Shown: positions 28,228-39,670, numbered from the stretch's first letter. The stretch: 64,000 nt of DNA from Mycolicibacterium insubricum (GCF_010731615.1 NZ_AP022618.1:124001-188000), one strand, 5' to 3'. Translations and numbers: made by a program. The notes: generated by a model from the letters alone, not told the origin.

Positions 28228-30437
28228 GCGGGGCCATCCGGTCTGGGCGGAGCCAGGAACCAAGCCAGGTGGTAGTTGGCGAGGGAGCGGTGGCCGTCGA
28301 CCAGCGCTTCGATGGCGGCCAGGAGTTGCCAGTTGGCGATGTCCTCGCGGTCTGCCCGCGGGTAGGCCGCGAGGACCTTTTCCGCGATCGCGGCCAGACA
28401 CTCACGCAGCAGGGTGATTTCGTTGTCCGGCACGCCGGTACCGGACACGGCCGCTCGGGCCAGGGTGTGCGCGAGCCGGGGCAGGCCGTCGCGCCACTGG
28501 GTGGCCCGGCAGATCTCCCAGCCGAGTTCGGCGACCTCGGGTGCCCGCAGCGGCCGGGTCGAGAGGTTCACCGCCTCGGGATCCGGTTCCGGTAGACGCG
28601 TTGAGGGTGTGGTCACTGCGGCGTCGACGACCGCGCCGAGCAGGTCGTCGATACCGACGCGGCGGACCTGCGGCGTCAGTACCGTTGCGGTGGCTGGGAT
28701 CTCGATGCCCGGGGGCAGCCAACCGTCGGCGAGGTCGGTGACCACCAGGGTGGTGCCGTCGGCCTTGTCCCCGACCGCCCAGCACAGCCGGGACTGTTGG
28801 AGGGCCATCGCGTTGGCCAGTCGGCGCAGCCGATGCCGGTCTACTCGGCGGCCGATCTCCGCGCCCCCGACCGCCGCGGTCGCGGTGGTTGCGGCATAGG
28901 TGGCCGGCGTGGTTGCCGGGGAGGGCGGCGAGGTACGTACGACGGCGGGTTGCCCGAGACCTGCATGCCCCGGTCCCGCGGGGCTGACACTCGGGGCGGC
29001 GAGCACGGGCGCCGCCGCGGCGGAAGGAACGACGGCCGCCGGGCGCAGGTCGGCCCCGTATCCCGGCAGCGCGGACACCGGCGGCGCGGACGGCACGGGT
29101 GGGGCCGTTGCAGCCACCGGCGGCGCAGCCTGCGGCGGGGCAGCCACGCCGACCGGCTGGTACTGAGGTTCGGCGGCCAGCGCGTGCTCGACCAGGGTGT
29201 GAGTGGCGAGCACCGGCGGTGGCGTAGCCACTTGGGCCGGGGCGACCGGCGATTGGTGCGCCGGCATGGCAGGCAAAACGGATTCTGAGTTGCTCATCGG
29301 CATCGGCGCACCGGAATGCACCGGCAGGTCGGGCCCTGCGGTGGCATGCACGGGCGCACTCGACGCGGTCGGTGCGGTCGGCGTCTGCGGCAACGAGGTT
29401 GCCGGAGACTGCGGCAGTCCGGGACCAGCTGACGTCGACGGGACTGCCGTCGGTGCCGCCGGGCCTGGGGTTCCCGGGACAGGAGTTGCCGGGGCTCCAG
29501 GGGCGACGGGCGCCTGGGGTGTGGGACCGACGGTGTTCGGGGCGTTCGGGTGAGTCTCGATGATGGCGTGGGCGGCGGCGGGGACGGGGGGCTCGGGAGC
29601 GGTTGGCCGGGGAGCATGGCCGAGATCTACCCGCCCCCGGGGGCTCGTAGGCTCGGGTTTGATTTCACCCGGGCTGGAATCCGCTCTTCCCATGTCTACG
29701 GTGTGGCTTGTCCCACGATCATTTGGAGAAGCAGGGCTCCGTACAGCGTCAGACATGCCCCCACCGAGGCCACCCTCCGGTGCATGCTCCGGCTGGACAG
29801 CGTCCTCTTTGAGCGTTGACTGCACGATTTGTTCGAGATGCTCACCCTCCGGCTTCTGGGATCGTCCGAGCTCAATCCCATTGGCATTCGCCAGATCCCG
29901 CAGCGCCGGGGCGCCATCCTCCTCGACGACACGCTGCGCCGCACTCATGATGGTCTGTGCGTGGGCGCCTGCCGCGTGGTCGGCCTGGGCCTGGTACTTC
30001 GCGATGACGGCGACGATCTTGGGTACCTTGTCGGAGTTGTTGCCCTTGGCCCGCCGAATGGCTTCGATCTCCCGATTGCCGCTGCCGGCATACTCGGTGA
30101 GCTGGCCTCGCAGTGCGGTCAGTGCGTCCCGGGCGGTCCCGTAGGCCTCCCTCTTCACCCGGTTGGATTCGGCGATCCGCTGCGCATCGTCGCGGCCGCG
30201 GCGGAAGGCCGCCCGTATGTCGTCGGCGGTGACGCCCTCCTGCTCGACCAGCGGTCCGTCGATGGCGGTCTGCAGTCTGTCACCGAAGGCCCGGTAGCCG
30301 GCCTCAATCGCTCCCCGGCTGGTGGCGGCCGCGCCCAGCGCGGCGACCGAACTACCCGCCGGCCACTGGTGACCGACCAGCACCGGCGACCATTCGCCAT
30401 CGGGCAGATCGGTCATGGGCGCCTCCGCGGTCTGCAC
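28224..30437 (-). CDS. large Ala/Pro-rich protein with DUF5631/DUF5632-like C-terminus (Rv3899c-like)
   Basis: The 737-residue protein has three parts. The N-terminal region (about 1-210) is helical and charged, resembling secretion-associated helical domains. A low-complexity Pro/Ala/Val-rich linker (about 230-520) follows. The C-terminal domain (about 540-737) contains ALQQSRLCWAVGDKADGTTL and ATQWRDGLPRLAHTLARAA. From memory, this C-terminus resembles Rv3899c, encoded beside the ESX-2 region of M. tuberculosis. GTG 30437 directly follows the stop of the upstream gene; ATG 30416 is an alternative. No signal peptide is seen. Confidence 0.6.
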   Translation of the reverse strand: MQTAEAPMTDLPDGEWSPVLVGHQWPAGSSVAALGAAATSRGAIEAGYRAFGDRLQTAIDGPLVEQEGVTADDIRAAFRRGRDDAQRIAESNRVKREAYGTARDALTALRGQLTEYAGSGNREIEAIRRAKGNNSDKVPKIVAVIAKYQAQADHAAGAHAQTIMSAAQRVVEEDGAPALRDLANANGIELGRSQKPEGEHLEQIVQSTLKEDAVQPEHAPEGGLGGGMSDAVRSPASPNDRGTSHTVDMGRADSSPGEIKPEPTSPRGRVDLGHAPRPTAPEPPVPAAAHAIIETHPNAPNTVGPTPQAPVAPGAPATPVPGTPGPAAPTAVPSTSAGPGLPQSPATSLPQTPTAPTASSAPVHATAGPDLPVHSGAPMPMSNSESVLPAMPAHQSPVAPAQVATPPPVLATHTLVEHALAAEPQYQPVGVAAPPQAAPPVAATAPPVPSAPPVSALPGYGADLRPAAVVPSAAAAPVLAAPSVSPAGPGHAGLGQPAVVRTSPPSPATTPATYAATTATAAVGGAEIGRRVDRHRLRRLANAMALQQSRLCWAVGDKADGTTLVVTDLADGWLPPGIEIPATATVLTPQVRRVGIDDLLGAVVDAAVTTPSTRLPEPDPEAVNLSTRPLRAPEVAELGWEICRATQWRDGLPRLAHTLARAAVSGTGVPDNEITLLRECLAAIAEKVLAAYPRADREDIANWQLLAAIEALVDGHRSLANYHLAWFLAPPRPDGPA

Positions 30438-30977
30438 TCAACGAGTCGACTGGTTACAAATCTCAACGAGTCGGCCGGAACTGTCCTTCAGGTCACCGAT
30501 CGCCCGCCCCTGGCCTGGGTCGTCATTGTCCTTCCCCGCCAAGTAGTTCATCGACACCTGCAAGAGCAGTGACGAATAGCGATGGATTTCTTTCACCAGC
30601 GGGGACGGCGTTGCCGCGTCGGTCTGATCGATCAGATACGCCTGGCCCGTAACCAGCGCGAGCCGCCCATTCGTTGCCAACGCCTGCTTGAGCGCAACAT
30701 CGTCGCCTCCTTCGAGATGCGAAGTACGAGTAACCGTCGCACTCACCAGATCAATCGCGGCACACGCCTTGCTCTTTGCCGCGGCCACCTCGTCGTCGCT
30801 GTAACTCACCACCGTGGGCTCGGCCGTCGGCGCAGACACCGGCCGGAACCAGCCGATCACCGCCAGAATGCAGGCCATTAGCGCCATCAGGAGCGCCGAC
30901 CACGTCAGCCACCGCGACGGCCCGGACCCCCCGACCGTCGGCGCCCGACCCCCGAGGGCCGGCGGCACCGTCGCCAT
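30438..30977 (-). CDS. single-pass membrane protein paired with the DUF5631-like protein (Rv3901c-like)
   Basis: The 179-residue protein has a Pro/Gly-rich cytoplasmic start, one transmembrane helix (about residues 24-44) and a soluble extracytoplasmic domain ending in ICNQSTR. The domain contains two Cys residues, in SKACAAID and VEICNQ, which could form a disulfide. Its stop abuts the start of the 737-residue protein, so the two are a coupled pair. Resemblance to Rv3901c is from gene order and topology and is uncertain. Confidence 0.6.
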   Translation of the reverse strand: MATVPPALGGRAPTVGGSGPSRWLTWSALLMALMACILAVIGWFRPVSAPTAEPTVVSYSDDEVAAAKSKACAAIDLVSATVTRTSHLEGGDDVALKQALATNGRLALVTGQAYLIDQTDAATPSPLVKEIHRYSSLLLQVSMNYLAGKDNDDPGQGRAIGDLKDSSGRLVEICNQSTR

Positions 30978-31087
30978 CGTCAAATCGTATCGCCGCAATC
31001 GAAATCCGCCAGTCACCCGGCAAAAGAATCCCGGAGCGGTCAATCCGCGCACTCCGCGGGCAACCACGTACCCTGGGGCATACAGCT

Positions 31088-31777
31088 ATGGGTTACCAAA
31101 ACGTGTGGATCATCGTGCCCGCCTTCAACGAGGCGAGCGTCATCGGTGACGTCATCACCGAGTTGCGGGCCACCTTCGACAACGTGGTCCTGGTCGACGA
31201 CGGCAGCCGCGACGAAACCTCGGCCCGCGCATACGCCGCCGGCGCGCACGTCGTCACCCACCCGGTGAACCTCGGCCAGGGCGCGGCCATCCAGACCGGC
31301 GTCGAGTACGCCCGCCGTCGCCCCGGCTCCGAGGCGTTCGCCACTTTCGACGCCGACGGCCAGCACAGGGTCGCCGACGTGGTGGCCATGCTGGACCGGC
31401 TCTCCCGCGAGGACGTCGACATCGTCGTGGGCACCCGGTTCGCCGCCGGACCGCCGAAGGGTGTGCCGATCCTCAAGCGCATCATCCTCAAGACCGCAGC
31501 CGCACTCAGCCCGAGCAGCCGGCGGCTGGGCCTGACCGATGCGCACAACGGCCTACGGGTGTTCAACCGCACGGTCGCCGAATCGCTGAACATCACCATG
31601 AACGGCATGAGCCATGCCAGCGAGATCATCGCCATGATCGTCGAAAACGGCTGGCGGGCAACCGAAGAGCCCGTCGAAATCCTGTACACCGAGTACTCGA
31701 TGTCCAAGGGGCAGCCGCTGCTCAACGGCGTCAACATCGTGTTCGACGGGTTCCTGCGCAACCGGTTGCCGAGGTGA
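31088..31777 (+). CDS. ppgS: polyprenyl-phospho-N-acetylgalactosaminyl synthase (GT2), PpgS
   Basis: The 229-residue GT-A glycosyltransferase has VPAFNEASVIGDVI, VVLVDDGSRDET, NLGQGAAIQTG and the metal-binding FDADGQH near residue 86. It resembles dolichol-phosphate mannose synthases. The M. tuberculosis homologue Rv3631 transfers GalNAc from UDP-GalNAc to polyprenyl phosphate; the product supplies the galactosamine substituent of arabinogalactan. It sits 4 bases before the DUF2304 gene, as in M. tuberculosis. ATG 31088 gives the compact GT2 N-terminus; a much longer open frame upstream is not needed. Confidence 0.88.
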   Translation: MGYQNVWIIVPAFNEASVIGDVITELRATFDNVVLVDDGSRDETSARAYAAGAHVVTHPVNLGQGAAIQTGVEYARRRPGSEAFATFDADGQHRVADVVAMLDRLSREDVDIVVGTRFAAGPPKGVPILKRIILKTAAALSPSSRRLGLTDAHNGLRVFNRTVAESLNITMNGMSHASEIIAMIVENGWRATEEPVEILYTEYSMSKGQPLLNGVNIVFDGFLRNRLPR

Positions 31778-31781
31778 TCCG

Positions 31782-32144
31782 ATGCATCCGGTGATCACCG
31801 GTATCCAGCCGCTGCTGATCGGCGCCATCCTCGCGCTGCTGGTCTACCTGCTCAGCTCGCGGCGCAGCGCCAAGACCAAGGCCTGGGTGAAGGTCGGCTA
31901 CGTCCTGTTCGTGATCGCCGCGGTGTACGCGATCCTGCGCCCCAACGACACCACCGTCGTCGCGCACTGGCTGGGGGTCTCCCGCGGCGCCGACCTGCTC
32001 ACCTACGGCCTGGTGATCGCCTTCATCTTCACCACCATCAGCACCTACATCCGGTTCAAGGACCTGGAGCTCCGCTACGCCCGGTTGGCCCGCGCGGTGG
32101 CCCTGCAGAACGCCCGGCCGCCGGCCGAGGATCCAGCAGCCTGA
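31782..32144 (+). CDS. DUF2304 membrane protein, partner of PpgS (Rv3632-like)
   Basis: The 120-residue protein has three hydrophobic helices (about residues 8-26, 37-52 and 68-88) and a charged C-terminal helix, YIRFKDLELRYARLARAVAL. DUF2304 proteins are often encoded beside GT2 polyprenyl-sugar synthases. In M. tuberculosis the homologue is reported to enhance PpgS activity at the membrane. The 4-base gap to ppgS indicates co-translation. Confidence 0.87.
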   Translation: MHPVITGIQPLLIGAILALLVYLLSSRRSAKTKAWVKVGYVLFVIAAVYAILRPNDTTVVAHWLGVSRGADLLTYGLVIAFIFTTISTYIRFKDLELRYARLARAVALQNARPPAEDPAA

Positions 32145-32149
32145 GCCCC

Positions 32150-34986
<2,837 letters not shown>

Positions 34987-35030
34987 GGACCGCGCCGTTG
35001 GGGCCGATGGGTCGCGTCGGCCCGAGACCG

Positions 35031-35462
35031 TTACAACGGACGGCTCACCGGGACCACACGAACGATGCCTTCCAAACCGTCGAAATCATCGGGATTGGTT
35101 GTGTAGAGCGGTAACCCCGCGGCTGCTGCTACGGCGGCGATCATGAGGTCGGCTACCCGGCGACGGGGACTCCGACCACGAGCCAGCACTGCGGCGCTGA
35201 TACGTCCGTATGCCCGAGCCGCCTCTGTCTCGAACGGGATTGGATCGAATTCGTTCTCGGCACGCTGCAGTACATCGGCGCGCCGAGCGCGCTCTTCGAC
35301 GGCCTCGGCGTTGTCGCCGGCCGCGAGGTGGACACCCGCCGAGAGTTCGGCCAACGTGACCGCACTGATCGCCATCTGGTCGGGAAGCTCGTCGGGGTCG
35401 ATAGCCCGGCGCAGGATCAAGATGTTCGTGTCGAGCAGCCCGAGTTTCGGGTCATCGGGCAT
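35031..35462 (-). CDS. vapC: PIN-domain ribonuclease toxin (VapC)
   Basis: The 143-residue PIN domain shows the catalytic acidic residues: Asp11 in LLDTNILI, Glu in TLAELSAG (about residue 39), and Asp in VADLMIAAVA (about residue 103) with a later NPDDFDGL. VapC toxins cleave tRNA or rRNA. The ATG at 35462 lies inside the 3' end of the antitoxin gene (11-base overlap), so the pair is co-translated with antitoxin first. An upstream start at 35507 is in the antitoxin gene and unlikely. Confidence 0.9.
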   Translation of the reverse strand: MPDDPKLGLLDTNILILRRAIDPDELPDQMAISAVTLAELSAGVHLAAGDNAEAVEERARRADVLQRAENEFDPIPFETEAARAYGRISAAVLARGRSPRRRVADLMIAAVAAAAGLPLYTTNPDDFDGLEGIVRVVPVSRPL

Positions 35463-35721
35463 ACGGATCACGTAGTTCCTGGTCGGCGACGGCATCCTGG
35501 TCTGCACGGAACGCCTCGGCGTCGATCAGTGGCGCGAGTCGAGATGTCCGGGCAAATTCGGCGCGTGAGACGAAACGGCGGCGCCGGCGCAGCGGAACTA
35601 GCTCGGCGATCTTGGTGCCGTCCCGGGTGACGGTAAAGGAATCACCGTGCTCGACGGCATCCATGATCTCCTTCGACCGCATGCGCAGATCGCGCTGGCT
35701 GACCTCCCGCGGAGCACCCAT
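35452..35721 (-). CDS. vapB: type II antitoxin, Phd/YefM fold (VapB role)
   Basis: The 89-residue protein has the Phd/YefM N-terminal DNA-binding domain pattern: VSQRDLRMRSKEIMDAVEHGDSFTV then RDGTKIAELVPL. A basic RRRRRFVSRAEF linker and an acidic C-terminal tail that would wrap the toxin follow. ATG 35721 is chosen because it gives the normal N-terminus; an earlier in-frame codon at 35748 adds only nine residues. The pair with the PIN toxin probably autoregulates. Confidence 0.85.
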   Translation of the reverse strand: MGAPREVSQRDLRMRSKEIMDAVEHGDSFTVTRDGTKIAELVPLRRRRRFVSRAEFARTSRLAPLIDAEAFRADQDAVADQELRDPYAR

Positions 35722-35798
35722 GTAGCACACGGTAGCACTGTGTGCCACATAGCGGACTTAGCCGTTGGCCGCTCACCGCACCGTGACAGACTGCCCCC

Positions 35799-36197
35799 AT
35801 GTCTGACTACCGCGAAAAGGGCCTGGCGGTGTTCCGCGAGATGGTCCCGGGTGTGCTGCCCGACTCCGACGACGACGTCAACTGGGGCTCCGGGTTCGCC
35901 TCGGAACTGATGGACATCGGCGTGGAGTCCATCTTCGGCCGGCTGTGGAGCCGACCCGGCCTGGCCCGGCGCGACCGCTCCCTGCTGACCCTCGGCATCC
36001 TCATCGCTTTAGGTTCCGAGCATGAGCTGGAGTCGCACTTCGCGATCGCGCGGCGCAACGGGCTGACCGAGGACGAGCTGGCCGAGGTCGTCTATCACGC
36101 ATCCGGGTACGCCGGGTTCCCCGCCGCCAACACCGCAAAAGCCGCCGCCCTGCGGGCGTTTGCACGTCCCACCCGGAATCGCTCAGCTGAGGAGTGA
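35799..36197 (+). CDS. carboxymuconolactone decarboxylase family protein
   Basis: The 132-residue all-helical protein matches the gamma-carboxymuconolactone decarboxylase pattern: GLARRDRSLLTLGILIALG, then HFAIARRNGLTEDELAEVV, then GYAGFPAANTAKAAAL. No CxxC is present, so it belongs to the decarboxylase-like rather than AhpD-like (peroxidase) group. The substrate is unknown. The last 135 bases of its conserved region recur at 37021-37155 beyond the MntA/HepT genes, marking a rearrangement of this locus. Confidence 0.85.
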   Translation: MSDYREKGLAVFREMVPGVLPDSDDDVNWGSGFASELMDIGVESIFGRLWSRPGLARRDRSLLTLGILIALGSEHELESHFAIARRNGLTEDELAEVVYHASGYAGFPAANTAKAAALRAFARPTRNRSAEE

Positions 36198-36253
36198 GGC
36201 TGTTGAGAGTCGATTTTAAAGGCGCCCCGCGCACGCTCCGACTCGGGCGATGA

Positions 36254-36607
36254 TCACGACTCCGGTTCGTCCGCCGTGGCATCTGGGCGCAACGCGTCGG
36301 CCAGCTGCGGGAGATGGGCCGAGATCACGTCGCGGACGACATCAACGTCAACCCCGAAGTAGCGATGGACAAGGATGTTCCGGAAACCGCGGATCTGTGG
36401 CCAGGCGATCTCCGGGTGCGCATCGGTGATCTCCGCCGGCAGGTGATTCGCAGCCTCACCGATGATCTGCAGGTTCCGCTCCACAGCATCCTCTGCCATG
36501 TCGACCAGATCCGGGTCAGCGCCGTTCTCAAGCACACCGGCGTAGCGCTGGCACCGGTCGATCGCCTCCAGAATGTCGCCGATCCGCTGGTCGGTGCCGC
36601 GACTCAC
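36254..36607 (-). CDS. hepT: HepT-like (DUF86) toxin
   Basis: The 117-residue four-helix protein has the HEPN ribonuclease motif RNILVHRY (R76, H81, Y83), matching RX4HXY. The GTG start overlaps the mntA stop (GTGA). In this family the toxin is neutralised when MntA AMPylates the Tyr of this motif. The location between the intact and broken decarboxylase copies suggests the module arrived in that locus. Confidence 0.9.
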   Translation of the reverse strand: MSRGTDQRIGDILEAIDRCQRYAGVLENGADPDLVDMAEDAVERNLQIIGEAANHLPAEITDAHPEIAWPQIRGFRNILVHRYFGVDVDVVRDVISAHLPQLADALRPDATADEPES

Positions 36608-36933
36608 AGCGCGACCGCGTCCTCGATGACGGACTGCGAGACCTCTCGCTTGAGCAGCTGTATCGGGAACACATCAATGTCGTCGCGGCCGAACAAGGCC
36701 CGGGTCTCCTCCATGAGCCCGGATGCCCGCATCAGGATGTTCCCGTCAGCGGGGTCCATCTCGACGAGAATGTCGATGTCACTGCCTTCATTCGCAGTGC
36801 CGCGCGCGACGGAGCCGAACAGCTGCGGGCGCGTCGCAGCGTACTTGTCCAGCAAAGCCTGGAACTCGCCGCGACGCGCGTCGATGAGCGCGCGCAGGGC
36901 GCGCGTCTCGGGCGTCACAGCCATCTCCGACAT
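36604..36933 (-). CDS. mntA: MntA-like minimal nucleotidyltransferase antitoxin
   Basis: The 109-residue protein has the nucleotidyltransferase signature LFGSVARGTANEGSDIDILV, with both metal-binding Asp residues, and the later DIDVF strand. MntA proteins transfer AMP to HepT toxins and so silence them. ATG 36933 or 36924 starts the real protein; the frame stays open upstream over the broken decarboxylase fragment, but that is the wrong context. It is co-translated with hepT. Confidence 0.88.
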   Translation of the reverse strand: MSEMAVTPETRALRALIDARRGEFQALLDKYAATRPQLFGSVARGTANEGSDIDILVEMDPADGNILMRASGLMEETRALFGRDDIDVFPIQLLKREVSQSVIEDAVAL

Positions 36934-37020
36934 ATCCAAAGAATACCGGGCTACCCCACATTCAACGGCGATGAAAACCGGCTCCGAAGCATCCAGAAGG
37001 CGCACACCGGGCGAGATGAC

Positions 37021-37189
37021 GTCGCGCTTCGCGATCACCGGGCGCAACGGGCTGACTGAGGACGAGCTGGCCGAGGTCGTGTATCACGCAACCGGGTATG
37101 CGGGATTCCCGGCCGCCAACACCGCAAAAGCCACCGCCCTGCGGGCGTTTGCACGCTCGCAGGGCGGGGCTGGCTCTAAAGAGGAGTAA
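37021..37189 (+). pseudogene. 3' remnant of a second carboxymuconolactone decarboxylase gene
   Basis: Bases 37021-37155 match 36032-36166 at all but about 12 of 135 positions, and the frame continues to a stop at 37189. The translated fragment has GRNGLTEDELAEVVYHATGY and the AANTAKATALRAFAR ending. No start or N-terminal half exists upstream, where mntA now lies. Most differences are at third codon positions, so this copy was once under selection as a functional paralogue, not a fresh duplicate. Confidence 0.8.
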
Positions 37190-37201
37190 CGACGGCCGGG
37201 G

Positions 37202-39670
37202 TCAGGCGGCGTGGTCGGTCTTGTGCTCCGTCTTGGTCTCCTTCTTGGGAGCGACCTTCGAGGGGGAATCGTCCGAGCCCTTCTTGTTCGGCTTGATACC
37301 CACCTTGGCCAGGCCGTTGTTGACGTCCTGTTCGGCCCTCTTAGCCCGGTTCTCGATGTTCTTGCCAACCTCCTGGACAGCGCCCTTGAGGTCGCCCTGT
37401 CCCAGCTTGTCCGTTACCGCTTTGGTCCGCTCCTGAGCGCCGGTGAGACTGTTCTGAGACTTCGTCAGCTGACGCTGCAGACCCGAGGTCGTACCGGAGC
37501 CCGAACCGCCCTTGAGTGCCTGAGCAATCGCCCGGGCGTTGTTGCCGGTGCCCAGGTTGCTCAGGAAGTCCTTGCCGGTGAGCTTGGTGGTCGGGGTGCC
37601 GGAACCGATCTGATCCTGTTCCGCCGACGCCGCCACGATCGACTGCGGCTGGACGCCGCGGTTCGCGCTGCCGGTCAGGGTGTTCGGGCTCGTTGTCCCT
37701 GTTGCGTTGAGGTTGTTGATCAGTCCGCTCGTGCCGGACGACTGAGTGGCACCGGAGATCGCGTCGCCGATCTGGTTCGTCAGCTTGTTGAACGCCCGGT
37801 TGCCGTCCATCAGCGGGGTGGCCAGGTCGATGTTGAGTCCCTTGATGGCGCCGCCGCCCTGGTCGATGAGCCCGTTTACCTGCGCGGTCGCCTGATCGAG
37901 CCCCTGTGCGATCTGCTTGACGACCGAGTTGCTGTCGACCGCGTCGAAGATCGGGTTCAGCTGTGTCTTGATCGACAGCAGCACCTGCTTCAGTGCACCG
38001 GCGACGGCGGTGGTCAGGCCGTTGCCGTAGAGGGCATCACCCAGCGCGCTGTTGCCGAACAGCTCCAGCTTTTGTTTGTCCGGGCTGAGCAGATTTCCGG
38101 TGATACCGGTGGTCGTACCGTTGCCGATCACGGCATCGAACAGCGCCTGCGGCGCCTGAAGGCCATCTACAAAGCTGACCGGACTGGTCCAGAACTTGGC
38201 CTGAGTTCCGGCCTCGTCAAAGCCGCGCTCGAACACCGGCTCACCGTTGACCGTCTTGAGATCGACATCCTGGTAGCCCATGGCCACCATCTGCCGCAGC
38301 ACGTTGTCGAGCGACGAACTGACCGGTGTCGTGATCTTGAAGCCGGGTATCAGGCTGAGCAGCTGTGGCGCGGCCTGGAACGGCTGCAGCAACGGGAGGT
38401 TGCCGGAGTCGTACGTGATGTAAAGGTTGCCGTCCTCGCCGACGTGAGAGTGAAGCGTATTTGTCAGACCCATGACGGCGTTGAGGAGCTCCTCGAGGTC
38501 GACGTTCCCCTGGGTCAAACCCTCTACAAAATTGGCAATCCCCGCGGCGTCCTTCGGAATCAAGTAGGTCGGCGCCACAGCACCAGCGGCAGAGTTCGCC
38601 CAGGCCACCGGATTGAGGATGGTCGACGGCGCATCCGACATGATGTCGTAGGCAGCCGTGATGTCCCACACCGTCGTATTGGTGACCACGTTTCCGTTGG
38701 CGTCAACGTTATTGGGGTTGGACATGTTGATGCCGACCAGATCCGTGACCGGGGTCAGCAGCGACGCGATGCCGCCGCCAGTGCGCGACGCGTTACGCAG
38801 CGCGATCTCCAGGATCACTGTGTGATCGAACGCCCCGGTGGTGTCCTTGTTGATCTGATTGAGAGCCAGCGCGGTATTGGTGCCGCCGAATCCCCAGCTG
38901 ATAGGGACCGCAATTGAGGATTGATACTCGCCGAAGTAGTTGTTGACAACCTCAGCGAATGCCCTCGGCCCCGCAGTAGGATCGAAAGGATGTTCTAGTG
39001 CTGCGGCCGCAGCGGCCGCAGCGGCATCCGCGAGAACGCTCGCAATGTGACTGGGCTCCAGCGCATCACCAATTGCAGCATCGAGCTTCGCGGTATTCAG
39101 GGGCAAAGAAGTAAGGTTCCCGTCCGTGTCCCTGACATCGAGCAGGGCGCCTCCGGCCGGCAACAGTAGCGGCTTGAGCAGCGCATAAATCGCCAATGTG
39201 TTGACGACGCTTGTGTCCAGTCCGGCAATCGCGTCGTAGGTTCCAGCCGGACCGAGTTCGGGCACGCCGATCTCCGGGAACGCGATATTCCCCACCCCAG
39301 GGATATCGATCCCGTCCTGCAGCGTGACAAGCAGGTCACTGATCTGCTGAAGGGTTCCCGAAATCGATTCACCACCCGGGATGAAGCCAGCGATCGTACT
39401 GAGCGTGCTCAGAGCGCTGCTTGGAGAGCCCATGCCCAGCGCCCGCATGATCTGCGCACCCGGGCCCACGGGGTAGATGCCAATGGACGCCGCGAGGTTG
39501 ACGTCTTCCTGCATCTGCTTGACGGCGATGGCGTGGTCGCTGGCGGCGATGACCTCGGGAGCCGAGGTGACCGCCATGGTCAGACCGGCGGTGACGGCGA
39601 CGGCAGCGCCGGCCATGCCGATGGTCTGGAGCTTGGCCTTGAGCAGCGAGGGCGGGGTGGGCTGTGACAT
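37202..39670 (-). CDS. large secreted or surface protein, unknown family
   Basis: The 822-residue protein has a Sec-like signal: a Lys-containing start, the hydrophobic MAGAAVAVTAGLTMAVTSA and an Ala-rich likely cleavage region near residue 43. The body is rich in Gly, Ala, Asn and Thr, with segments such as VPISWGFGGTNTAL and TTVWDITAAYDIM, repeated LLxP turns and few Cys. The last 60 residues are strongly basic, ending with Lys/His-rich KKETKTEHKTDHAA. This tail could bind polyanions or the wall. No catalytic motif was recognised. GC is lower than in adjacent genes. A sector with dyad symmetry lies upstream. Confidence 0.6.
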   Translation of the reverse strand: MSQPTPPSLLKAKLQTIGMAGAAVAVTAGLTMAVTSAPEVIAASDHAIAVKQMQEDVNLAASIGIYPVGPGAQIMRALGMGSPSSALSTLSTIAGFIPGGESISGTLQQISDLLVTLQDGIDIPGVGNIAFPEIGVPELGPAGTYDAIAGLDTSVVNTLAIYALLKPLLLPAGGALLDVRDTDGNLTSLPLNTAKLDAAIGDALEPSHIASVLADAAAAAAAAALEHPFDPTAGPRAFAEVVNNYFGEYQSSIAVPISWGFGGTNTALALNQINKDTTGAFDHTVILEIALRNASRTGGGIASLLTPVTDLVGINMSNPNNVDANGNVVTNTTVWDITAAYDIMSDAPSTILNPVAWANSAAGAVAPTYLIPKDAAGIANFVEGLTQGNVDLEELLNAVMGLTNTLHSHVGEDGNLYITYDSGNLPLLQPFQAAPQLLSLIPGFKITTPVSSSLDNVLRQMVAMGYQDVDLKTVNGEPVFERGFDEAGTQAKFWTSPVSFVDGLQAPQALFDAVIGNGTTTGITGNLLSPDKQKLELFGNSALGDALYGNGLTTAVAGALKQVLLSIKTQLNPIFDAVDSNSVVKQIAQGLDQATAQVNGLIDQGGGAIKGLNIDLATPLMDGNRAFNKLTNQIGDAISGATQSSGTSGLINNLNATGTTSPNTLTGSANRGVQPQSIVAASAEQDQIGSGTPTTKLTGKDFLSNLGTGNNARAIAQALKGGSGSGTTSGLQRQLTKSQNSLTGAQERTKAVTDKLGQGDLKGAVQEVGKNIENRAKRAEQDVNNGLAKVGIKPNKKGSDDSPSKVAPKKETKTEHKTDHAA

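Noticed and set aside
36314..37189. + strand frame of 291 codons ending in a decarboxylase-like sequence
   Set aside because: Only the last 55 codons or so are homologous to a real gene; the rest is antisense to hepT and mntA. I annotated the 3' part as a pseudogene.
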